Shown here piece after piece: positions 8,093 to 16,493 of a stretch of DNA of 64,000 nucleotides. Under the pieces are notes generated by a model. The model saw only the letters and a program-made list of their open reading frames with translations, searched no databases and was not told the DNA's origin. The first letter of the stretch is position 1. Every line of letters begins with the position of its first letter. The position numbers and the translations under genes were made by a program. This DNA is from Cyanobacteria bacterium SZAS-4 (GTDB taxonomy: Bacteria; Cyanobacteriota; Vampirovibrionia; Obscuribacterales; Obscuribacteraceae), in the NCBI GenBank assembly GCA_018266255.1, contig JAFEAT010000014.1, positions 422,514-486,513 of the forward strand, written 5' to 3'.

Positions 8093-8120
8093 CAAATATA
8101 TGGAATATATGCAATATGTG
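8093..8120 (-). promoter_or_regulatory. AT-rich 9-bp iterons, candidate antitoxin operator
   Basis: On the minus strand three head-to-tail units of about nine bases, CATATTG, CATATATTC and CATATATTTG, lie 32 bp before the antitoxin start, where its promoter should be. Regular spacing near one helical turn suggests cooperative repressor binding. Confidence 0.45.
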
Positions 8121-8171
8121 TAATAAGTGAAACATGAAGTGCGCAAACTACCCCAAAATTCCCTCAAAATC

Positions 8172-8191
8172 TGTGGCCCATTTTGTGGCCC
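8172..8191 (+). repeat. right-end GTGGCCC pair, candidate integrase arm site
   Basis: This is the partner of 3582-3601, with 19 of 20 bases identical and the same orientation, 113 bp inside attR. Confidence 0.55.
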
Positions 8192-8304
8192 CTCGTGTGT
8201 CCATTCAGGACCATTAGCGCCACTTCGCACAAGCGACAAAAATCCCGAAACTCGCACCATCAAACGAAATCAATTAACCAATCTTATTGAGAATGGCTCC
8301 CCAG

Positions 8305-8330
8305 GCGATTCTCGCCGCCTCCACCATTTT
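8305..8330 (+). repeat. attR core: orphan copy of the ssrA 3' end
   Basis: It is identical over 26 bp to 3484-3509, including the acceptor strand and CCA of tmRNA. The base on either side differs, which sets the limits of the repeat. It marks the right boundary of the island. Confidence 0.93.
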
Positions 8331-8352
8331 TTATTCAGGCTTACAATCGAAG

Positions 8353-8393
8353 AACCCGCTTGGCGCTGAGTCCGGCGGGTTTTTGCTTTTTTT
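8353..8393 (+). terminator. original ssrA terminator, displaced by the island
   Basis: AACCCGC at 8353-8359 pairs with GCGGGTT at 8375-8381, followed by a run of T (to 8393). It lies 22 bp after the orphan ssrA 3' end, where a tmRNA terminator normally sits, so it probably served ssrA before insertion. Confidence 0.75.
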
Positions 8394-8508
8394 GGCGATA
8401 TTCACATATTTGGCGCAGCAAATCTGCACTCAATTGGCTCATCAACCCAGACTAGGTAATGTGCTAAAGTACTCAATCGTTTTGCTGCACAACGGAACTT
8501 GATACCAC

Positions 8509-9183
8509 ATGTCGAAAAAAATATTGTTCATAGTTTCGAATGCGAAAGTGATTGGGCCGAATCAGAGAAAAACCGGTGTGTTCCTCGATGAAGTTGCTCA
8601 CCCGTTTGTTGAGTTTGACAACAAGGGATATCACATCGACTTCGCCAGTATCACTGGAGAAGTGCCTGCTCTCGATAATATGGCAGCGAAGGATGAAGCG
8701 TCTAACGCGAAATTTTTGAAAGATGCTGGTTGGGAAAAAATGCAGAACAACCGCAAGCTTTCGGATGTGCAGCCGGCTATTTATGATGCGATTTTTGTGC
8801 CGGGCGGTTTAGCACCGATGGTTGACATGCCGGAAAACGCGCTACTGAAAAAAGTAATCGCTGATACGTACGAGCGGAAAGCCATTGTTGGGGCGGTTTG
8901 TCACGGACCAGTATCATGGTTGAATGTCAAGCTTAGCGACGGGACATTTATGATCGCCGGCAAAAATTTGACTTCATTCACTACTGCTGAAGAAGAAAAT
9001 TACGCTAGTGCAGATGTGCCGTTTGATTTGCAATCAGCGCTCACGAAGCAAGGCGCGAAGTTCCATGAAGCGACACCATGGTCATCCAACGCAATCGCTG
9101 ACGGCAATCTAGTATCCGGTCAGAATCCAGCATCGGCGCGCGATGTTGCGAAGAAGATGATCGAACTTTTGTCAGTGAACTAA
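8509..9183 (+). CDS. DJ-1/PfpI family protein (Hsp31-like)
   Basis: A 224-residue class I glutamine-amidotransferase-like protein. The nucleophile elbow is GAVCHGP with C131 and the adjacent H132, and an acidic pair (D27, E28) near the N-terminus completes the usual DJ-1 site. The length and the N-terminal KKILFIVSNAKVIGPNQRKTG match the Hsp31/YDR533C branch, whose members act as methylglyoxal-handling enzymes or holding chaperones. It is cytosolic, with no signal peptide. It is the first host gene after the island and is not clearly in an operon. The exact substrate cannot be read from the sequence. Confidence 0.88.
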   Translation: MSKKILFIVSNAKVIGPNQRKTGVFLDEVAHPFVEFDNKGYHIDFASITGEVPALDNMAAKDEASNAKFLKDAGWEKMQNNRKLSDVQPAIYDAIFVPGGLAPMVDMPENALLKKVIADTYERKAIVGAVCHGPVSWLNVKLSDGTFMIAGKNLTSFTTAEEENYASADVPFDLQSALTKQGAKFHEATPWSSNAIADGNLVSGQNPASARDVAKKMIELLSVN

Positions 9184-9210
9184 TTAGCAGAACTCAGATT
9201 GTTCGAATTG

Positions 9211-9226
9211 GCACCATTTATGGTGC
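9211..9226. repeat. 16-bp palindrome GCACCAT-TT-ATGGTGC
   Basis: A perfect inverted repeat lies between the convergent DJ-1 and outer-membrane-factor genes. A near-identical palindrome occurs at 47470-47485. Without a T tail it is a poor terminator, though it may protect mRNA 3' ends. Confidence 0.5.
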
Positions 9227-9245
9227 TTCGTCTAGCTGAGCGTTT

Positions 9246-10730
9246 CTATCGCCAGCCGCCGCCGAGTGCTCGATAGAGGTTAACTCTAGACCCGACCAGG
9301 TTCATCTTCTGTTCAACCAGTTCTTTTTCGGCATCCAGTTTCTCTTCCTGGGTGAGCAGCACTTCGACGTACGTCGCCTTGGCGTACTTAAACAGGCTGT
9401 TTGCTATAACGATAGCCTCATCAAGCAATACGACTTCTCGTTTCTTTTTTTCAAAAGCCTGCTGCATATTTCTGATATTTGACTGCTGAATAAGCACGTC
9501 AGTATAGGCTTTTAGCAAGGTCTGCTCATAATCCAAAATCGCTTGGGTTTGGCGAGCATTGGCAATCTGTATTCCTGCAAGAATTGCTTTTCGATTGAGC
9601 AACGGCATCGTTGTGTTAGCCGTCGCATTCCAGAGCAACGACTGCGGAGCTCGAAACCACAGTGCGGGGCTGAAGCCCGAAAAGCCAGTGCCTGCCGTAA
9701 TTGTCAGGTTGGGGTATAGCTGTTTCTTGACACTCGCCAAGTCGAGCTTTGCCGCCTTAATCTGCGCTTCAGCCTGACGAATATCGGGTCTGTTTTGCAA
9801 AAGCTGCGAGGGCACACCCGTCTGCAATTCATCCACCGGCATCATCATGAACTGGTCAGAGTGTCTCAATATTGGCCCCTCGGCATAGACGCCGGAGAGG
9901 AACTTCAGACGATTCTCTTTTTCAACAATGCTTTGAATGGTTATCCAACGCTGGCTTCTTGTCTTGTTTAACTGGGCTTCAAACCGATTGACCGCTAACT
10001 GATTCGCTTTGGCATACTGCTTCAAAGCCTGCATTTTAAGGAAAGCCGCTTCCTGAATACGGATGTTTTCATCCAATATCTTCAGAGAGTTATCCAGAGC
10101 CATCAACTCATAATAGTTCTTTGCTATTTCAGTAACGAGCCTGGAAATAAGAAAATTCCGCACCTCGTATTGCGCGATCATACGCTGTCTGGCTGCCTCT
10201 TTGGCGTTTCTCAATCTTCTCCAGATGTCTACTTCCCAGGTCAGGGAAGGTCCCATATTCAGGTTGAAATCTGGGTTTCTAACAATACGTCTTTCCTCGA
10301 TAATTGTGTCCAACACCCCTTCCGGTGTGTTTTCGGAAGGTCTGATGTAACCTGCGCCAGCACCAAAACCGACTTTAGGCAAATACTCGCCTTGTCTCGC
10401 TTTTACTTCACTGGCAGCAATTTCAATATCCTGTATAGCGGTATTGAATTCCTGGTTATTTGCTAGTGCTGTTTCAATCAGAGTGACAAGATAAGGATCA
10501 GAAAAAAAATGCCGCCAGTTAACGGAAGCCGCACTATCGATAGCGTCTATGCGGTTACTGTCCGGTAGCTGCGGAGGATGATACGTCTTTGGTACGTTGA
10601 ATGTCTGCTTCCTTTCCAACAGACTAAGCGGATGAAAAAACGATCTTGCAAAAACAGGCGCTTGCAGAACTCCCATAAAAGCTATGAGTGTTGAAAGGCT
10701 GACTATTTTTTTTCTGTCCATTCCGCTCAT
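9246..10730 (-). CDS. RND efflux outer-membrane factor (NodT/OprM family)
   Basis: A 494-residue TolC-like channel subunit with an N-terminal signal sequence (KKIVSLSTLIAFMGVLQAPVFA). The two OEP repeats cover about 60-250 and 270-480; QLLQNRPDIRQAEAQIKAAK is a typical second-repeat start. No lipobox Cys is visible. It is the last gene of the three-gene operon, 10 bp after the pump gene. It would form the trimeric exit duct across the outer membrane, which in turn shows that this organism has an outer membrane. Confidence 0.92.
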   Translation of the reverse strand: MSGMDRKKIVSLSTLIAFMGVLQAPVFARSFFHPLSLLERKQTFNVPKTYHPPQLPDSNRIDAIDSAASVNWRHFFSDPYLVTLIETALANNQEFNTAIQDIEIAASEVKARQGEYLPKVGFGAGAGYIRPSENTPEGVLDTIIEERRIVRNPDFNLNMGPSLTWEVDIWRRLRNAKEAARQRMIAQYEVRNFLISRLVTEIAKNYYELMALDNSLKILDENIRIQEAAFLKMQALKQYAKANQLAVNRFEAQLNKTRSQRWITIQSIVEKENRLKFLSGVYAEGPILRHSDQFMMMPVDELQTGVPSQLLQNRPDIRQAEAQIKAAKLDLASVKKQLYPNLTITAGTGFSGFSPALWFRAPQSLLWNATANTTMPLLNRKAILAGIQIANARQTQAILDYEQTLLKAYTDVLIQQSNIRNMQQAFEKKKREVVLLDEAIVIANSLFKYAKATYVEVLLTQEEKLDAEKELVEQKMNLVGSRVNLYRALGGGWR

Positions 10731-10740
10731 GATTGACTGA

Positions 10741-13700
10741 CTATTTCTTAGGCGAGAGTTCGTTCTTGGCTTTTCCCAGGTCTGCTTTCACAGCTTCAAG
10801 ATCAGACGTCAATTCCTGCGCGGATTGCGAGAGATCGTTCTTAACTTTTGCAACTTCGTGTTTCACAATTGCCACTTGCTCTTTTACAGCTTCAAGGCCG
10901 GATGCCAGTTCCTGAGCCGATTGCGAGTGATCTTTCTTAACTATTCCAACTTCTTCTCTTACCGCTTCAAGACCGGATGCTAATTCCTCAGAGCGTTGAG
11001 AGAGTTCGTTCTTAGCTATTCCAAGCTCTGCTTTCACAGTTTCGAAACCAGACGTCAACTCCTGAGAACGTTGTGATATCTCGCTCCTAGCTATTCCAAC
11101 TTCTTCTCTAACGACTGTTTCGATTCCGGCCGTCATTTCCAGGGAGCGCTTCAAAAGTTCGTTCTTCACTTCCTCTTTGACGACTGTTTCTATTTCAGGC
11201 TTCATTTCCTCAGACTGTTTCGAGATCTCGTTCTTCACTTCCTCTCTAACGACGGTTGCGAGTTCGGGCGTCAATTCTTGCGAATGTGTTGGAAGCAAGT
11301 TCTTCCTCGTGGTTTTAATCAGCGATTTGATCAGTCGTTCTCTTTGCTTTTTGTGTTTTTTCCTTCTCGCAATGGATTCGGTGATACTGGTGTGGACTTC
11401 GTCTTTGATCAGGTCTTTGCCATCAACCAGGCTGGCGAAAACAAAGTAGAGCCCCGGAATAACCAACACACCAAGTATGGTGCCAGTAATCATTCCACCC
11501 ATGGCAGATGAACCGAGTGTTCTGTTTCCCACAGCTCCGGCACCATGCGACATTACGAGAGGGACAAGCCCTGCCACAAAGGCAAACGACGTCATCAAAA
11601 TAGGTCGAAACCGCATTCTGGCGCCTTCCAGCGCAGCGTTTTGCAACGACAAGCCTTCATTCCGTTTTTGCACCGCAAACTCGACGATTAGCACCGCATT
11701 TTTACCCAACAGTCCGATCAGGGTAATAATAGCGATTTGTGCATACACGTCGTTTGCCAAGCCCATTAGTTTGAGCATTGAGAAAGAGCCAAAAATACCA
11801 ACGGGCAAGGAAAAGAGCACGGCCAAGGGCAGCGCGAAGCTTTCGTACTGGGCCGCCAGCACTAGGTAGACAAAGAGCACAACAATCACAGCAATAACAA
11901 CAAACTCATTTCCTTGTTTCGCCTGGTCGTAGGACAAGTCTTCCCAAGCAATGTCGAACTCACGGGAAAGGGTGTCTTTAGCCGCGTCGCGGATAGCCCG
12001 AATGGCGTCGCCAGACGTAAAAGCTTTTGACGGAAATCCCCGAATGGCGGCAGAGTTGTACATGTTATAGCGTGTAATTTCATTGGCCCCTTTCGTTTTT
12101 TCCAAGGTCATAAACGACGTGTAGGGCACCATATCCCCATCATTGTTTTTGACGAACAGGGTCTTCAAATCCTCCAGATTTCTTGTGTATTCAGGAGCTG
12201 CCATGGTGAAGACTTTGAAAAACCGGCCAAATTTCACAAAACCTTGCTCGTAAGAGCCGCTGATCAGAACATCCAGGTTTTCCATAGCCGCTCTTATGGA
12301 AACCCCTTTCTGCATAGCAGATTGGTTATCGATCTTGATTTCATATTGCGGGTAGGACGCGTTGTAGAAGGTAAACAGCCCTGAAATCTCTTTGCGTTTG
12401 CCGAGGGCTTTCATGAGGTTCTGAGTGGCTACTTGCAGCTCTTGATAGCGGAGATCGCCGGTTTTATCCAGTAATCGCAGCGAAAATCCGCCAGAAGTAC
12501 CAAAGCCAGGAATGGCTGGCGGTTCGAAAAATTCAACCCTACCTCCCAACCCAACAGCGCTATGCTCTAACTCCTCAATAATTTCATTGACGTTATGTTT
12601 GCGTTCATCCCAGGGCTTGAGGTTAATAAGACAGGTCCCCGAATTGGAGCCTCTGCCTTCTGTCATGATTTCGAAGCCCGCCATCGACGTCACTGAGTGG
12701 ACCCCGGGCACCGCTTTGCATATTTTTTCCAGCTGGCCCATCACTTTGTTCGTATACTCCAGCGTAGACCCCGGTGGTGTTTGAACGATAGCGTAGATGG
12801 TGCCCTGGTCTTCATTAGGGACAAAGCCGGAGGAAACCTTTTGGTTCATATAAACAATGCCGGCAGCAAATAACAGGATGACCCCCAGGCATATTATTTT
12901 TTTTGTGACTATACGATTTAACAGCCACATGTAGACACGGGTGAGTGCTTCGAAAACGGTATTGAATAGACCAATAAACAATTGGAATACGTTGCGAGAG
13001 CCCTTCTTGTGATGACCGGCATGGTTTTTGAGAAACATGGCGCATAAAACAGGCGTTAGTGTTAACGCGACCAACGCCGAAATCACAATGGCACTGGACA
13101 TCGTGATGGAAAACTGCCGGTAAAATACACCCACCGGGCCGGGAATGAAGGCGATCGGCACAAACACCGAAATCATCACCAGCGTGATGGCCAGAATAGC
13201 GCTTCCCAGTTCGCTCATGGCTTTTTGCGTCGCCTGATAAGGCGTGAGCGATGGGTTTTTCTCCATATTGCTGTGGACGGCTTCAACCACAACAATGGCA
13301 TCATCCACCACAATACCGATGGCCAGTACCAGAGCAAATAAGGTAATCAGGTTAATCGACATGCCAAACAGCGAGAGCACAAAAAAGGGACCGATCAATG
13401 AAATAGGTACAGCAATGACCGGAATGACGGTGGAACGCCAATCTCCCAGAAACAGAAAGACAACGAGGGTGACCAGAATAAACGCGTCTCGGATGGTGTC
13501 GATGACCTGCTCAATCGAGGCGTCTAAGAACTTGGAGACGTCGTAGGCGTACTCGACATGCATGCCGTCTGGAAACGCCTTGGAGAGTTCTTTGATTTTG
13601 TCTTTGACCTTTTGGATGACTTCTCGGCCATTGCTGTTGGCTGTCTGTTTCAGCACCAAAGATGCACATGGCTTTCCATCCAGATTTGTGTAAATGTCAT

Positions 13701-14526
13701 AAAACTCACTGCCCAACTCCACTGTGGCAATGTCTTTAAGCTTGACCATTTCACCAAAGCCGGAGCTTTTGATAATGATATTTTCGTACTGCTCCGGCTC
13801 GGAATAGCGTCCGAGGTAATTGAGCACATATTCAGTAGACTGAGATTTTTTCCCCGAGCTGCGCCCGAGCCGGCCGGGGCGGGCAATAAGACTCTGGTCT
13901 TCAACGGCCTGGACCACTTCTTGTGCAGAGATATTGTAGGCTCGCATGCGATCAGGTTTAAGCCACAGTCTCATAGCATACGTTCTGGTGCCCAATAGGG
14001 TTGCTTTCGCAACCCCTGGAATGCGTTGGATCTCAGGTATTAGCTTGGTGTAGGCATAGTTGAACAGGTACTGCTCTTTGAAAGACTCGGAGTCAGAATA
14101 TAGATTCACATACATGAGCATGGAAGACTGAATGGGCAAAACGATGACCCCCTCTCGCTGAACGAGAGTAGGTAATTGATTCAGCACCTGATCCACGCGG
14201 ATTTTGACGCTAACCACCGCCTGGTTGGGGTCGGTACCTGGTTCAAATATCACACGGATGGTGGCTTCACCGGCGCTGGTGGCATCAGAGGCCATATAGC
14301 GCATGCCAGGCACGCCGTTAATGGACGCTTCCAGTGGCACCAGCGTCGAATTTGTAAGCACACTGGCACTGGCACCGGGGTAGGCGATATAGACTTCGAC
14401 GACGGTTGGCGCAATTTGAGGGAACTGGGAAATAGGAAGCTGCATCATGGACAGGCAGCCGAGGAAAACGATTAGTATCGAGACAACAATCCCGAGTACT
14501 GGCCGTTTTAGAATGTCACGAAACAT
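10741..14526 (-). CDS. RND multidrug efflux pump (HAE1/AcrB-type) with C-terminal coiled-coil repeats
   Basis: The 1261-residue proton-driven inner-membrane pump is about 200 residues longer than AcrB. Residues 1-1050 show the usual plan: TM1 near 10-30, two periplasmic porter/docking loops, TM blocks around 340-560 and 870-1040, and the TM4 motif GIVVDDAIVVVE with its proton-relay Asp pair. Residues 1082-1261 are seven copies of a 23-32-residue repeat, pattern (S/A)QEL-x2-x-LE-x-V+EEV, predicted to form a long cytoplasmic coiled coil. The gene sits between the adaptor and outer-membrane-factor genes, so it is the pump of a complete tripartite system for drugs, solvents or lipophilic compounds. 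Confidence 0.93.
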   Translation of the reverse strand: MFRDILKRPVLGIVVSILIVFLGCLSMMQLPISQFPQIAPTVVEVYIAYPGASASVLTNSTLVPLEASINGVPGMRYMASDATSAGEATIRVIFEPGTDPNQAVVSVKIRVDQVLNQLPTLVQREGVIVLPIQSSMLMYVNLYSDSESFKEQYLFNYAYTKLIPEIQRIPGVAKATLLGTRTYAMRLWLKPDRMRAYNISAQEVVQAVEDQSLIARPGRLGRSSGKKSQSTEYVLNYLGRYSEPEQYENIIIKSSGFGEMVKLKDIATVELGSEFYDIYTNLDGKPCASLVLKQTANSNGREVIQKVKDKIKELSKAFPDGMHVEYAYDVSKFLDASIEQVIDTIRDAFILVTLVVFLFLGDWRSTVIPVIAVPISLIGPFFVLSLFGMSINLITLFALVLAIGIVVDDAIVVVEAVHSNMEKNPSLTPYQATQKAMSELGSAILAITLVMISVFVPIAFIPGPVGVFYRQFSITMSSAIVISALVALTLTPVLCAMFLKNHAGHHKKGSRNVFQLFIGLFNTVFEALTRVYMWLLNRIVTKKIICLGVILLFAAGIVYMNQKVSSGFVPNEDQGTIYAIVQTPPGSTLEYTNKVMGQLEKICKAVPGVHSVTSMAGFEIMTEGRGSNSGTCLINLKPWDERKHNVNEIIEELEHSAVGLGGRVEFFEPPAIPGFGTSGGFSLRLLDKTGDLRYQELQVATQNLMKALGKRKEISGLFTFYNASYPQYEIKIDNQSAMQKGVSIRAAMENLDVLISGSYEQGFVKFGRFFKVFTMAAPEYTRNLEDLKTLFVKNNDGDMVPYTSFMTLEKTKGANEITRYNMYNSAAIRGFPSKAFTSGDAIRAIRDAAKDTLSREFDIAWEDLSYDQAKQGNEFVVIAVIVVLFVYLVLAAQYESFALPLAVLFSLPVGIFGSFSMLKLMGLANDVYAQIAIITLIGLLGKNAVLIVEFAVQKRNEGLSLQNAALEGARMRFRPILMTSFAFVAGLVPLVMSHGAGAVGNRTLGSSAMGGMITGTILGVLVIPGLYFVFASLVDGKDLIKDEVHTSITESIARRKKHKKQRERLIKSLIKTTRKNLLPTHSQELTPELATVVREEVKNEISKQSEEMKPEIETVVKEEVKNELLKRSLEMTAGIETVVREEVGIARSEISQRSQELTSGFETVKAELGIAKNELSQRSEELASGLEAVREEVGIVKKDHSQSAQELASGLEAVKEQVAIVKHEVAKVKNDLSQSAQELTSDLEAVKADLGKAKNELSPKK
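10744..11283 (-). repeat. seven coiled-coil repeats at the C-terminus of the RND pump gene
   Basis: Residues 1082-1261 of the pump divide into units of 23, 23, 26, 25, 25, 32 and 26 residues, each starting SQEL, SEEM, SLEM, SQEL, SEEL, AQEL or AQEL. The later copies share ELxSGLEAV. The DNA copies are diverged, so this is an old expansion. Confidence 0.85.
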
Positions 14527-14546
14527 AGCTGCCCGAACCTAAAGTA

Positions 14547-15818
14547 CTACTCTGCATACATGTCTAAACTGTCAATTGCCTTTTTGGGATCAATCAGGGT
14601 GTATCTGATTTTGTCGCCTTTATCTACTTTGTTCTGCCGTTCAAGCAGGAACATCTCATCAGGGGTTATTCCAGAAGCGACAACGTAAACGTTGGGTGCC
14701 TCACGAGCCACTTTAATCTCACGTTCGTGAATCACCCCGGCTTTGTCGACGACAGAAATAAAGCGTTTGTCCAAAATTTCAAAGGTGGATTTCTGGGGCA
14801 CAATGACAGCCTGACTGATGTTCTTGGGCCACAGTATTTTGCCAGTTTGCCCGTAACGCAGTAAGCCGCGTGGGTTACTAAAACGCGCTCTAAAGGCAAT
14901 ATTGCCTGAGGTGTTTTGAAAGTCTGACTGAATAACTTCTATCGTTCCAGTTTCAGGATAAATTTCCTTGTTGGCGAGTTCCAGTCGGACGTTCTGAGCG
15001 CCACCCTTTTTCCTGTGTTCCATGTAGTCCAGGTACTGAGCTTCGGGCACATTGAAGTACACCCAAAGTAGATGGTTATCGCTCAAGGTCGTCAGCAGTT
15101 GGTTTTCTTCCAACAGGCTCCCTAGCCTGATGTCACCAAAGCGGCCTACCAGCCCGTCAAACGGGGCTCGAATTTCAGTAAAGCCTAAATGCGTTTTGGC
15201 TAGCTCTAGTTCTGCTTGAACTTTAGCCAGCTTGGCGGCAGACATGGCGGCTTCAGTGGAAGAAATGATGTCTTTGTCGACAAGTGCCTGGTTGTTCTGT
15301 AGCTCAATTTTTAAAAGCTCAACCTCTGCTTCTGATTTTTGAACATCGGCCTGATAGACAGTGGGTTTTATTTGAAAAAGCAATTGTCCCTTATGTACAG
15401 TTTCTCCTTCGTCTACCAGTACATTTTGCAGGTAGCCCTTCTCTAACGAACGAATTTCAATGTGCTGGATGGCTCTAATTTGGCAGACATATTCATCATT
15501 CGCCGTCATGTTTTCGACAAGTGGTTTACTCACCTGGTAAACCGTATGCGCTGCTTCTTCATCATTTTGGGATGTGTGACCGTCAGCTTTCTCATGCGGA
15601 TTGGCGGCACCTCCCGACAGTAGCGATGAGTGCGTTAACGTGGCCCAACCTAAGTTGGACTTCGGAACTAGCCAAAAGCAGAGTATCAAGCAAAACAGTG
15701 CGGCAATTGCAACTTTCCACTTTAGCCGCCGCTGTTTGTTGTTCGACGATGCAGTTTCAACAACAGTCTCGCTATCGGAGGTCTTTAAATGAGTGTCGGG
15801 ACCGTCTGTTACAGCCAT
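14547..15818 (-). CDS. RND efflux periplasmic adaptor (AcrA/MFP family)
   Basis: A 423-residue membrane-fusion protein. An N-terminal membrane anchor lies at about 33-52 (WKVAIAALFCLILCFWLVP), then a biotinyl-lipoyl half (RSLEKGYLQNVLVDEGETV), a short alpha-hairpin at about 165-210, the second lipoyl half (THLGFTEIRAPFDGLVGRFG) and the beta-barrel and membrane-proximal domains. It bridges the pump and outer-membrane channel. It is the first gene of the operon, 20 bp before the pump gene. No regulator gene is adjacent, so control is unknown. Confidence 0.92.
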   Translation of the reverse strand: MAVTDGPDTHLKTSDSETVVETASSNNKQRRLKWKVAIAALFCLILCFWLVPKSNLGWATLTHSSLLSGGAANPHEKADGHTSQNDEEAAHTVYQVSKPLVENMTANDEYVCQIRAIQHIEIRSLEKGYLQNVLVDEGETVHKGQLLFQIKPTVYQADVQKSEAEVELLKIELQNNQALVDKDIISSTEAAMSAAKLAKVQAELELAKTHLGFTEIRAPFDGLVGRFGDIRLGSLLEENQLLTTLSDNHLLWVYFNVPEAQYLDYMEHRKKGGAQNVRLELANKEIYPETGTIEVIQSDFQNTSGNIAFRARFSNPRGLLRYGQTGKILWPKNISQAVIVPQKSTFEILDKRFISVVDKAGVIHEREIKVAREAPNVYVVASGITPDEMFLLERQNKVDKGDKIRYTLIDPKKAIDSLDMYAE

Positions 15819-16220
15819 CCTGGTTTCCTGGTTTGATGTTCTCTGTGTTGCGCGCCCATCAATGGTGAGCGGCTGCCATAAATCGGCGATGGTCGATACG
15901 AGCCAATTATGCCTCTTGGGAATATCCTATTTAGTAGTTGTGCAGAGGTTGTGAATAACCGCAAAGCTTCGTTACTCTTCCCATTAATTGGGGCGCGAAT
16001 TTTTGAATATCGATGTGCGTAATCGAATTGGATCAAAAAAGCTAACGCAGTTGAAAAAAGTGCATTAGACGATGCTAACAACCCCTTGCCAGTTGGGGTA
16101 TTGATCGCTAAACTTGACATATAACAGTGACATAGACTGTGGGGCAGCAAGATCGTGTAAGGCGATTCTCTTGCAACGAGCTCCAGGAATCCGCCCCCCA
16201 CCAATACTGGAGGACGACAG
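15819..16220. other. intergenic region upstream of the RND operon
   Basis: This 402-bp spacer separates divergent genes and should carry the promoters of both. A minus-strand frame from 15809 to 16264 overlaps the adaptor start and has no domain or convincing start signal. I see no RNA gene or clear operator. Confidence 0.4.
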
Positions 16221-16493
16221 ATGAAAGTAAGCCATGGTAACGAGATCCTTTTCGTGTCGCTCATGGTTTTGCTATTTGCGCCCCCTCAGTACAAACTCCC
16301 TGGTCTATTAACTCTCTGTTTATTCCTGGTAATCGCTGCCGTTATCGATTGGAAGAAGAACAGGAAGCGCGTCAGACGCCTCACCAGGCTCGCATCATGC
16401 ACCTGCGAGAAAGCTAGAGAGAAGATTTCGTTCATCTACGTGCCTCAATTGATGCAGAACGATTGCACCGTATGCGGTGCAGAAGCCTTATAG
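16221..16493 (+). CDS. small membrane protein with cysteine-rich C-terminus
   Basis: A 90-residue protein with a good GGAGG site eight bases before the ATG. Residues about 8-45 form one or two hydrophobic helices (ILFVSLMVLLFAPP and LLTLCLFLVIAAVI), followed by a basic stretch (KKNRKRVRRL) that favours a cytoplasmic C-terminus. The tail has CTC and CTVC cysteine pairs about 30 residues apart, a possible metal site. No family is recognised. The last six bases overlap the stop of the convergent gene. Confidence 0.6.
   Translation: MKVSHGNEILFVSLMVLLFAPPQYKLPGLLTLCLFLVIAAVIDWKKNRKRVRRLTRLASCTCEKAREKISFIYVPQLMQNDCTVCGAEAL

Larger units (their letters stand above)
3484..8330. mobile_element. integrated genomic island in ssrA (about 4.8 kb)
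   Basis: The element is bounded by perfect 26-bp direct repeats, the left one forming the functional ssrA 3' end and the right one an orphan copy. Inside lie a tyrosine integrase, an excisionase-like HTH protein, an IF2_N-domain protein, a PIN toxin with its HTH antitoxin, and two unknown genes. Both ends also carry a near-identical 20-bp GTGGCCC pair in the same orientation (3582-3601 and 8172-8191), which may be integrase arm sites. The integrase is C-terminally truncated, so the island may now be immobile. No replication or conjugation genes are visible. Confidence 0.9.

Noticed and set aside
15809..16264. 151-codon minus-strand frame upstream of the RND adaptor
   Set aside because: It overlaps the adaptor start and the opposite-strand small gene, has no ribosome-binding site or recognisable domain, and reads like non-coding sequence.
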